64,000 nucleotides of DNA, from the NCBI GenBank assembly GCA_027946365.1, contig JAPEUQ010000019.1, forward strand, positions 124,001-188,000. Reading direction: 5' to 3'. Positions 23,201 through 33,256 of this stretch are shown piece after piece (positions within the stretch are counted from its first letter, which is position 1; each line of letters opens with the position of its first letter). The notes beneath the pieces were generated by a model. The model worked only from the letters and a program-made list of their open reading frames with translations. It was not told where the DNA came from and did not search any database. Origin of the DNA: Kalmusia sp. IMI 367209 (lineage: Eukaryota; Ascomycota; Dothideomycetes; Pleosporales; Didymosphaeriaceae). A program made the position numbers and the translations under genes.

Positions 23201-23766
23201 GCCTCGAGTCTCTCGCTGCTGCTGCGGCTGGCTTTCAGTCACAGCCAAACCGCACGCTCCACGCCTACGTTTCAGCACCAAAGCTCCCCTAACAGCCCAT
23301 CGCGCTCATCTCTCGACCTCACCCCTCGAACGACCGCGGGGCTTTTCGTCCCGTGAAGGACTAGCACTGCCCATTAGCCTCTGCGGCTGTTCTAGTATCC
23401 CTGTGCAAGGCGAATCCCGCATCGCGACACTTCATCATCAGCGTCCTCTCCTCCTAGACGGACGCTGCTCCTGTTTTCGCCTCTCCACGCCATCTCTCGA
23501 CTATCTGTCCGTGCTCTAGCGTGTCGCGAGCTTCTACACTCCACACTCCACCCGTCCTGCTCGCGTACTGTCGCATCGTCTCTACTCTAGGCTGCCAGGC
23601 AGCGTAATGGCTCCCTAAGTAACGAACGCGCCAGTCACGTTACTTCGGATCCTTTCCTCTGCCGAGGTGGACCTGATTGTCGCGGGATCCTTCGTCTACC
23701 GCCGCGTCTATTGCGACGCCGAATTCGCCTTGAGTTCTGCCTTTCAGGACCCGAGCAAAAGTCACC
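20242..23766. promoter_or_regulatory. 3.5-kb divergent region upstream of C2H2 gene B
   Basis: This stretch separates the unknown minus-strand gene from gene B. It has a 9-bp tandem repeat (about 20478-20502) and a pyrimidine-rich TTC/CTC tract near 20800-20830. Overlapping open frames at 20323-20972, 22278-22679 and 23132-23519 give Arg/Ser/Pro-rich products without motifs and look like chance. From ~23,000 on it is CT-rich, as leaders of fungal regulator genes often are. The size suggests a complex promoter or a long leader. Confidence 0.45.
20478..20502. repeat. 9-bp tandem repeat (minisatellite)
   Basis: The unit ctggcactg is repeated almost three times in a row (gctggcactgctggcactgc...). 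It is short and lies outside any supported gene. Confidence 0.6.
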
Positions 23767-26700
23767 ATGATGCATACAGTCGACAACCGCCCGCAGGCTT
23801 TTAATAGTCAACGGCGCGAACAGCGCCACCCTGACGATGGATCGACGAACCCCTTCGTTCCAGCTTCCTCGGGCAACTTCTTATTACCAGATGCCCATGG
23901 CCAATTTACCTTCTCTGCCGAGCCGGCATCTATGATCGACTACAGCTCTATGAGTGGAACCACTGGCCAAGAAGTTGCATTCACCCCAAATACTGGCTCC
24001 TCTTTCGATTCTTCCTTACATCCTGATGCCATCAATCAGTCATACCCTCCCGCCAACGCGTACATGCAGCCAAACAATTACAGCCTCTCACCTGCCAGCC
24101 ACAGCCGGAACGGTTACAGCATTTCACCATCTCACTCTGTAGATCACCTCAGTCCTGAGACTGGGTACATGAGCGACCCAAGCTATCAGGATTTGAGTAA
24201 CTATGCAACGCCCTCCTTCAATGGCCAATATCTTGACGAGTCTTTCTCTCAGCTAAACTTCACGGAGCACGTCGCACCACAAGCATTCCCTCAATTTCAA
24301 GGGGAAGTGGACATGTCAACCTTGACGAGTAATACTCTGGCTACATACAACGCTCAGCCGCCTACCATTCCAAGCAACGCTCGGTTAGATTCTCACACCC
24401 AACTTTTGTCACCCTGTCCAACAAACAATTCTAGTCCCATTGTCACAGACGAAATGTCGAGAAGCACCAATTTTGCAAATGTTCAATATACGGGCAACGA
24501 GTACAACAGTACTTCATCGACACCGCCTAGTCGCACCGCGCCACCACAACACTCGACGCCGATTAAACAACAGCAACACAGCCCAGCTTTGACGAATAGC
24601 CCCAGCAACATGTCTCTGGCTAACCCCCAACCTCGTGCTACCCACTTGACTAGCCCCATCGTTCGTGTAGAAAACTATGGTGGGAGAGACTCACCCTCCC
24701 CTTCGGATGTCAGCCGACCGATGAGCAAACGGAGCCACGGGAGCCGCCGTTCGGGTAATCATCTTTCACCTTTCCCCAATGACGAATCTTCAGATGATGG
24801 CGACGATGATGACATGCAACAACAAGTGCGGATCCAACCAGTCATCCGAAATGCTGAGCGCAACGAGGATGGGTCATGGATTACCAGCCAAGCGTCTGGT
24901 CAGGCGGGACTCGCGCCGGATGATCGTCAGGCGATGAGCAATGCGTGGGTACCTAGCATTGAGGAGATTGCAGAACAAAGACTTAAAGACGAAAAGAAGC
25001 TTGACGTTCATGACTGGCTATCTAAAAGCGAAGTCGGCAGTGAGGCAGGAGATAGAGGTTCCTCAACAAACCTGTTGAAGCCATTTACAACTCGACGTCG
25101 CGCAAAGAGCACCAATGATGCACACAGTCGCCAAGTCATTGGGCCTGGGTTTGGTCTTGGTGTGCGCACTGATTTTGACCGGATCGACGACTCTAATGTT
25201 CCGGGCCCCGGTCTTTATATAGACGAACGCAGCGAGTACGATGATGAGAGTGACGACGACGACGAACCAGTACCTGAATCACCACCAGCTGAAGTGAACG
25301 TCGTTGCTAGTCAAGCTGATCAGGAGGTCTCTTACTTCCCTCCCCTCCAAAGTGGTGGCTTACTTGGTGCTATTGTTCGACCATGGGTCGACGTACCTTC
25401 ACAATCATCAACATCATCCACTCGCTATCAGCCGCCCACTTCAAACGCCGCAATGATGCGATTCCGTGTGCGCGCCAAAGACGTTGAGTCAGCATCCCTC
25501 GCTGCCACTGTCGGCTCACGTCGCCTCAGTGAGTCTGATTTGGGGAGTATCAGGGCTGCACCGGGCGTTATCAAAGTTATTGAGCCTGACCTCAAAAAGC
25601 AGAAAGACAGACAAAGACGTCCAAGCTTTTTGGAAAACCTGATACCCAAGCGTACACCCACAAACCTCTTAAAGCGCAAGGGTAGTATCCCTGTGCAACC
25701 ACCTTCACAAGAAAACGTGGCAGAAAAGCCGAAGGAGCCATTGCTACAGAAACCGACACGGATAGGCAGCTGGGGACGGCCCAAATCCCCTCGATTGGAC
25801 ACGAGTGTCGCAAATCATGGACAGGTCGGACCGCCTAGCTCGACAGGCCTGTCTGCAAACTCGGGGACGTGGTATCAGGGCGCCAAAAATGCGATCAGGC
25901 GTTCTCGAAGTCGTAGCGACATAGGCAAATCACCCGGTCTGGCGGAGCTGATGACTCAACACGGAGGGCCGCCGATGCCCATGCTTGCTTCGCCATTAGC
26001 CGAGACGGAAGCTACGAAACCTTCAGCGCAGCCAAGCCCAGCTGGAGATGAGGACGACGATGATATCCAGGATGCTATCACTATGAACCTTGAGGTTCGT
26101 TCTGATCCCATCATTCCTACCTATGAAGGTTTCAAGACCCATGCTAGACAACTGAATCCACGTTTAACGGACTATATGGTGGAGAGGATTACACAAGAGC
26201 AGATGAGACGATACAAACGCCTGCTCGAATTCAAAGTGAAGCATCTCAACGCGGTCAAGAACAGAAATTGCTCGTCTGACAAGTTCTGCACTGATTTGGG
26301 TGGAGAGCCCAAGCAATTGACCCCCAAAGCCGGAAACAAAGAAGGCGAAGCACCCTTCTTAGGATTTCAAGTGGCAGCTCCTGGATCGTCAGATGACGAT
26401 GGCGAAACTGCTGCCGAGGGTACGCTCGCCGCTGCAGGATTTCCTTCGGGCGTACCATTGCCTCCAGTCAAGCGCCTTCCTGCCGAATTCGAGTGTCCGT
26501 TGTGTTTCAAAGTGAAGAAATTCTACAAGCCTTCTGACTGGACTAAGCATGTGCACGAGGACGTCCAGCCGTTCACTTGCACCTTCCCGAATTGCGGCGA
26601 GCCTAAGTCTTTCAAGCGCAAAGCGGATTGGGTTAGACACGAGAATGAGCGCCACCGACAATTAGAGCATTGGACGTGCCAGATTGCCGATTGCAACCAC

Positions 26701-27711
26701 ACGTGTTATAGGAAAGACAACTTTGTTCAGCATCTCGTGCGAGAGCACAAGATCGCCGAACCGCGGCAGCGGACTGTCAAGGGCGCAAACAAAGATGCAC
26801 CCGGGAATGCGGATGCAGGTACGTAGTTCGGCTTGATGGGCAATATGACGGCTAACATGCATGCAGACGACATCTGGGGACTGGTATCTCGGTGCCGTCG
26901 TGACACGACCAAGCAACCGAAAGATGAACCTTGTCGCTTCTGCGGGAACATCTGCACTAGCTGGAAGAAACTTACAGTGCACCTTGCAAAGCACATGGAG
27001 CAGATTAGCATGCCCATCCTGCCTCTGGTCGACCAGAAGCAAATCAGCGCAGACACGGTCATCAGTCCTGTTGTCGAGATGCCGGAAACTCGCAAGCTTT
27101 CGGCCACGCCGAACCGATCGCCGGTCGATAATCCCTCTCGCTACAACCCGAACTCGACCCTGGCGCCTGGAATCGATCCGTCGTATGGGCAATATCCATC
27201 CGACTCGCCTGGCGCTGCGTCCAACGTGATGCACACGTATCCGCCCCCACAGATGGTGCCGTACAAGAACCCGCAACAGCAGGTGCCGAACGGCAATTAT
27301 GCCAGTTATGCAATGGAAAACAATCACAATTTTTCGGGCAGGACCTACCCTGGGTTGCAAGAGCCCGTCAAGGTGAACCCCTGGCCAAACAATCTCCAGA
27401 TTCCCAACCAGTCGTATCTCAACGGCAACATGCAGAATGGGGTGAACCGGTTTCCCATGACGCCCGTGTCTGCCGTGGGGCCGCAGGCGCCCGTGTTCAA
27501 TACCTCGCCGGTCGACACGACGCCTTTTTCCAACGACACGGTGGCATCGAACTACTTCACGCAAGAGCCGCAGAGCATGGGCTCGAACGGACTGAACGAC
27601 ATGGGAAGTTTCGATGCATCGAATCCGATGCATTTCCAGCAGCCTACGGCGTATCAAGAGATGACCTACATGGCGGGGCCGCAACGCAACTACCATTATC
27701 CAGGACAATGA
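23767..27711 (+). CDS. C2H2 zinc-finger regulator B
   Basis: Two exons, 23767-26818 and 26867-27711. The 48-nt intron (gtacgt, branch ctaac, gcag) joins the frames into 1298 aa. The first ~750 residues are disordered, rich in Ser, Asn, Pro and Gln, with acidic runs (SSDDGDDDDMQQQ, YDDESDDDDEPVP) and basic RS-like patches (AIRRSRSRSD). A helical region (NPRLTDYMVERITQEQMRRY) precedes the fingers. The finger module near residues ~900-1000 has FECPLCFKVKKF, CTFPNCGEPKSFKRK, ADWVRHENERHRQLEHWTC, and CYRKDNFVQHLVREHK. After the intron comes a last finger, CRFCGNICTSWKKLTVHLAK, then a Asn/Pro/Gln-rich tail. Probably a nuclear regulator with a large activation-type N-terminus. It shares the finger module with genes A and C. 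Confidence 0.9.
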
Positions 27712-27808
27712 GTCCATTCCCGGTCACAACATGGTTCGACGGCAGGAGATGCCACAGAAGGGATCGCATTCGCTTGATTTCTGGTCTTTGTCTTTCCCTT
27801 CTGCTTGT

Positions 27809-27850
27809 CCTTCTTCTTCTTCTTCTTCTTCTTCTTCTTCTTCTTCTTTT
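27809..27850. repeat. TTC microsatellite
   Basis: About 13 uninterrupted copies of ctt/ttc just after the stop codon of C2H2 gene B, probably inside its 3' UTR. Confidence 0.85.
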
Positions 27851-28357
27851 TCCTTCTAGATATCCCAATGGCACGCTGGAGTTATTATTTCCTGTAGAGG
27901 TTATTGGTGTTGGTCGGGCCCGTTACTTGTTGGACAGGGCGGATGGTACACACGTGGACTTGATGATATTGATGATGGCGGCGGACGCATGGCAGGCGTT
28001 CTCACTTTCGCTCACGCACTTTCCTTGGTGTTCTTAGTGTCGTTGCAGTTGTTTCCGTAGCATTTACGAGAGCCGAGCGAGTGTACGTTCAGAATCGAGG
28101 TCCAGTACCAGAAAGTGTGCGCCACTAGCAAGCATGTCCGCCCGCCGTATTGAAAGCTCGGTCGGGTCCTATTCGTGGCGTCTGGGATCGCGTTCGCATT
28201 CTCAGTTCGGAATCGGACCTACACCGGTAAGGTTGGCCAGGTTGGTGCGGCTCACGGAGGGGCGATTGGTGGGCCAGCCGTCATGGATGAATGCAACGTC
28301 GGCGCCGTGGGCTGAGAGGCATACAGCAGGCCGGATGAGGTAAGTGTGATTGTGGCC

Positions 28358-28445
28358 GTGTAATGTGTGTGTGTGTGTGAGTGTGTATGCCTGTGAGCCT
28401 GTGTGCCTGTGTGCCTGCGTGCCTGTGTGTGTGTGCCTGTGTCGT
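28358..28445. repeat. TG-rich microsatellite, partly gcctgtgt units
   Basis: A run of tg dinucleotides is followed by about six imperfect units of the type gtgcctgt. It is polymorphism-prone, non-coding DNA. Confidence 0.8.
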
Positions 28446-28797
28446 ACTTGGGTTTGGCCACGCGATTGGACGGTAGGGCTGAATATCAGCCTTGCCCCAT
28501 GGAGCGCCGTGGGCGTCGTTGGCTCGGTGCGTGCAGGGCGATATTACCTGGCGTGCCACTCCTCTGTTCTCGATCGCGCTGGGATGCCGGATACGGGTTG
28601 CGGTATTAATTGCAGACGAGCAGACAATGTGCACACTGAACTTGGAACGTTGGACGGCGGCGCGGATGGGGCCTGCGTTCGTTGAATGCGCGGCGCTCAG
28701 CAAGCCACCAGGAGCACCACCGTGACGGCGCTCCTCCGTGACAACGCGCGCGCGCGCTGCATGCACGCACCAGCCGCGGCGAGCGACATATTGCCGT

Positions 28798-28803
28798 GAT
28801 GCT

Positions 28804-28834
<31 letters not shown>

Positions 28835-28840
28835 ATGCTG
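28798..28840. repeat. CTG/ATG trinucleotide tract
   Basis: Five ctg units run directly into about seven atg (gat) units. It lies outside any supported gene. Confidence 0.8.
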
Positions 28841-29636
28841 GAGGAGAGCGAGCAGCGCCGGGTGATTGGCAGGCGGCGGCGCAACACAGCCACGCGCATG
28901 CAGCCGTCGTCGTTGGTCGCCGCGCCGTCGAGGTCCCTCGGCTTGGCGGCCTCCAGGCAGCAAAGAAGGCAACCGCCTTCGCCTTGTGCCCTCTTTTGCA
29001 CCGGGAGGCCGCCCATGCCGTCTCCAACCCATCACCATCCTCCAAACCGGCTGGGGAGCCTCGCGCCGTGCAGCAGAACCATGCACGACGATCCGGGTCC
29101 CATCTGCACCACCACCACCATCACCACCACCCCCGTCCCCCTCTATCCTCTCCTCCCTGCCCCCAGTCGCTCGGTAGCCCTCACAGCGTGTCCTCGCTTC
29201 CACCGGCATCCCGCTCAACTTGCCCGTATCCTACACCGGCGCCCTGTGCGCGCGGGCAGAGGTCCCTCACCTTACAGTGGAGCACCTCCCAATCAACGGC
29301 CCGACGTGTGACAGTCGTCAGCGCATGGGGCGGTGAGCCGCATGAGGGTATACTAATGCAATCATCGCTCGCATTCCACCCTCTGTGACTTTACTCCACC
29401 AGGCCCGTTGAGGCATTCGACCAGGCGCAAGGCTGCAGCCCTTCTTTTGGTAGGTCTGGTTCGCATCTTCTAGCTTCACCACCACGAGACGACCGTCTCA
29501 GCATCCTTCGTTCCTTGTCCGTTTGGCTCTCGAGAAAAGTCCCGCAGGACGCCAGCATCCACGACCGCACGTGGGCGTTGCGGGCCTAAGGCACCAACCA
29601 TCGCTGACCATCGCTGACCACCGTTTAGGCACCAAG

Positions 29637-32600
29637 ATGGCCCAGCCCAACGACAACTACCCCGCCTTGAACTTCATCGGTGTCGATGCGCCTGTACGTG
29701 CTGGACCCCTTTGCTGCTTCCTTGTTCGCACCCAGCAGTATTAATTATGAATTCCCACAGGACTTCGATTCGCAGCCCCCTCAGGTTGGCTATGGGCCGT
29801 ATTCGCAATGGACGACGCATTCTGGATCAGGACCTGCGCAGCGAGACATCCCGAGCCCAGCGGGGAATTTGCATTCTACTTCATCGTCTCCCATGTACTA
29901 TGAAAATCATTTGGGTATGCAATCTAGCGTGCATCGACCGGACCGCAGAATCGACCTCAGTCTTCGAACTCCCTCACTGCTGGCTGTTCCCAATCAATCT
30001 GGACGCTCTCGTTCGCCCATGGGTAGCCCTAACAATGTGGATCACATGCCTTCTCCTGTCTACGGCTCTTATCCGCCTGGATTCGCTTCAAGTTCCACAA
30101 GCGCCTTGGGTCATGTTCCCAGTACCCAAACAAACGTGAACCACGGCATGGCTGGTAGGAACGAGAGAACAGACAATGTTACCAATGTAGACCCCATATT
30201 CTTACGCATGTACGGCGGGCACCACGATGAGCCGTGGAGTGCCATGCGAGTGACTGATCATAATGGACCCAATTCGGATCGCTCGTCTTCTTTCTCAGGA
30301 TCGACCATGAACTTTAGACAATATCGGAAGCAGCCTGGATCAGATTTGGAGAGCATAGTAGGACCTCGATCCGACTCTGGGTACTACACACATCCAGCGC
30401 CGCACTCTGTGATGAGCAATGAGCCAGAGCGTGCTGATCAGGAATTGCCAAATGATATGTTCCAGTTGCCGAATCTGAACGTCAGCTCTGCACCAAGCGA
30501 GTCGACCGAGTATGTTCCTCTTCAGTCAGATCAAGCATCGCAATATAGTGGCCGCAGCATGAGTCAGAGTAAAAGTACACACAAGTGTCCGAGATGTAAA
30601 GAAGTGTCAAAGTGTCCGTCCGACTACAAGTACGTACCAATAAATCATGCAAGCACCCCACATAAGCTCATGTGCTCTTTGTAGGAAACACATGCTAAAA
30701 CACGACAAACCGCACGCGTGCGATGTTTCTGGCTGTCGCCGAGCTGCCCAAGGCAAAGGCTTCACCACCATCAATGACCTCCAGCGACACAAGAAGAGTG
30801 TACACCGCATAGGCGTGGAAAGAGACTCTTATCAGTGCGCCTCTGAGCATTGCCGGAACCGGGGCAAAATCTGGCCGCGCCTGGACAATTTCAAACAACA
30901 CATCAGCCGCATGCACAAGGACGAAGACGAGCAAGAGCTGATACGCAAGTCAGTCTATACTGCCATCATTGAACGTGCGTCATTGCTGAACCTTACAGGT
31001 CCTCATACCAAGGACCAATTCCTCCCTCGGCGGTGACTCCGACCGATATCACTCTTGCCGGAATTGGCATTGAGGGGCAGGTTGGTGCTGGTAATGAGCT
31101 TGATGATCCTGCGTCCGGAATAAGCTTAACCCCAGACCAGGACCATAACCCTTGGATCAGCTTTGATCCAGCCCAGAAGTTCAGCTTGGAAGTTGACCGG
31201 ATGAATCCTCGCGAGAGTGATCAATTTCTCAGCGCCCCCAGTACCCGTGTCGGACTCGACCATGATCGGCAAACCGGCAACCTTGCTCCTTCTCCAGACA
31301 CCTACCCGCGGACACGACAAGACTCTCTCAAGGTGCTTGCGGACGTGGCCTCCATCCAACCCCCACCGAGTGCACCATCTCAGCGCCAGTTGTCCAGTGC
31401 ACCACAAACCAAGGCAGAGCAGCAACGACAAATCACCCATGCCGAGCAACAACGCATGGCACTTCAGAAGTTCGGCAAAGCGCTGATAGCTGAAATTCAT
31501 GCCGACCCTTCCGCCGATGGGACCGACTTGGAGAACGCGGTTCTCCGAGTCCTATCTGGCACAGCCCAACAGAGGCGAAAAGAAAGCATTCCAGCCAATT
31601 TAAACCATTCGACTGATGAATTAGACATGGGCGATTCCTTTTTGGATCTTGGAATGACCAAGACGGAGGCTTTGAAAGCCTCGCAAGCCATCTCCAACCT
31701 CATCAAGCAGAGCAGCAGATCCCCTTTCACTTCTCAGTCTCGTCGTTCTTCCAGGGTATCGTCTTCAGAGAAGCTTAAATGCAACCACTGCGGAGTTGTA
31801 GTATCTCGGGCTTGTGACATGAAGAAGCACATGAAGCGGCATACCAAGCCATACGGCTGCACCTACCCCAAATGCCACAAGCGATTCGGAGCAAAGTCAG
31901 ATTGGAAACGCCACGAAAACAGCCAACATTTCCAGCTCGAGTCGTTCCGTTGCCAAATGCATCATTCAGCGCTTCGCAAGCCTTGCGGAGAGCTGTTCTA
32001 CCGCGTTGAGCTGTTCAAGCAACATCTCGAAAGCGAGCATAAGGTCGTCGAAGACGCCGACATCCAGGACGAAGTCAGAGCGCGACGTATCGGCAAGAAC
32101 GGCCAAGGGCAATTTTGGTGCGGCTTCTGCCAGGACATCGTCAAGCTAAAAGAGAAGCGCAACGCCGCGTGGGACGAGCGCTTCGACCACATCGACAAGC
32201 ACTTCAATAAGGAGAGGAGAGGCATCGAAGAGTGGGTTTGCGTCGAGGCTCGCAAGACGAAGGGCGAGATCCTAAAAGAGATGGACCGGACGAGTTTTGA
32301 CGAGGAAGACGGCGACGAGGACGGCGAGGGCGAGCCCGATGATAGTCCGTCTGGGAACGTGGATGTAGATGTGGACGAACATGAGCATGAGCACGATCAC
32401 GCATATCAGGCGTATGCACCGGCTCCGGCCCCGCTGGAGGCGTCGAGGAAGAGGCAGTTTCCTGTTGAGGACGCCGTGTCTGCGCCAGTGCCTAAGCGAA
32501 GAAGAAAGGACGTCGATCGTTACTGTGTAAGTTTTCTTTTTTTTCTCTACTATCCCCAATGACCACGACGATGCTGATGCGTTGCTAGTGCGCTTGCAAA

Positions 32601-32720
32601 CATGGGCCGTGGCGGGCGCATATGTATGTCGATTGTATGGTGTGCAATCATCACCTTTGCAGTAATTGTACTATTGATATGACGGTGGGTGGGCTGGATG
32701 GCGGGATTATGCTGGGTTGA
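29637..32720 (+). CDS. C2H2 zinc-finger regulator C with Cys-rich tail
   Basis: Five exons: 29637-29693, 29761-30629, 30685-30948, 30999-32526 and 32589-32720, giving 949 aa. Each intron is GT-AG and frame-keeping. The N-terminal ~280 residues are disordered. A first finger module crosses intron 2: HKCPRCKEVSKCPSDYK, then KHMLKHDKPHACDVSGCRRA, GFTTINDLQRHKKSVH, and WPRLDNFKQHISRMH. A second module near residues 650-800 has CNHCGVVVSRACDMKKHMKR, CTYPKCHKRFGAK, SDWKRHENSQHFQLESFRC, FYRVELFKQHLESEHK and CGFCQDIVKLKEKR. An acidic/His tract (DEHEHEHDHAY) follows. The last exon adds a Cys/His tail: CCACKHGPW and then CMVCNHHLCSNC, which resembles a small treble-clef zinc site. If the last intron is not spliced the protein ends 12 residues after the exon, without that tail. 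Probably a nuclear regulator, paralogous to A and B. Confidence 0.87.
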
Positions 32721-33256
32721 TTAGCATCGCTGCGAGGAACGAAGAGGAAAAGTCATGATTGGGTTACGGCGCATTTGTTGTAGAGACGATGTTTGGAAGG
32801 ATGCGAATGGTGTGCATAGGGTGGTTAGCGTTGTTTTGGGATACCCGGGTAGATGAGCTTAGTATGGCAAAGAGGGCATTGTGATTGGGATTCAAGGACT
32901 TACTGCGGTTGCATGTTTTGATGTGCATAGCTCTTCAGATCGCATGTGTGGTCGTGGATGTACTCGGCATGCAGACGGTGGTACATGACCCGCTGGGGCT
33001 TTTTTTTTCGGCAGGCGATTTTGAACGAAATGTAGGGCGATAGGAGTACTCTACTTTGAACACGGAATTGTTCATACGCAAGCCGTACCTGACTAAGTTA
33101 GGTTATTGTGGGGTGAAGGTGCGGGCACGTGCGTCTTGGCGCTCGGCAAAATGATACAGGTGTCCTCGAAGTCGCGAGCTTAGCTTGGGGAGAGCTTCGT
33201 GACGCGGCCTCGAGTGCAACGTCTTCCCTTCCTTCCAACCACCACCTTCTCCAGTC
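32721..33256. promoter_or_regulatory. Upstream region of STT3
   Basis: 536 bp between gene C and STT3, both on the plus strand. It contains the 3' end of gene C's transcript and the STT3 promoter; a short poly-T run sits at 33001-33008. No gene seen. Confidence 0.4.

Larger units (their letters stand above)
27712..29636. promoter_or_regulatory. Upstream region of C2H2 gene C, rich in simple repeats
   Basis: 1.9 kb between genes B and C. It holds a TTC tract, a TG-rich tract, a CTG/ATG tract and a CAC tract (listed separately). Open frames at 28281-29388 on both strands come from these repeats and encode runs of one or two residues (for example His, Met or Asp runs), so I reject them as genes. 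The last ~300 bp probably form the leader of gene C. Confidence 0.45.

Noticed and set aside
28281..29388. Frames up to 254 aa on both strands
   Set aside because: They are driven by CTG/ATG, CAC and TG repeats and encode homopolymer runs.
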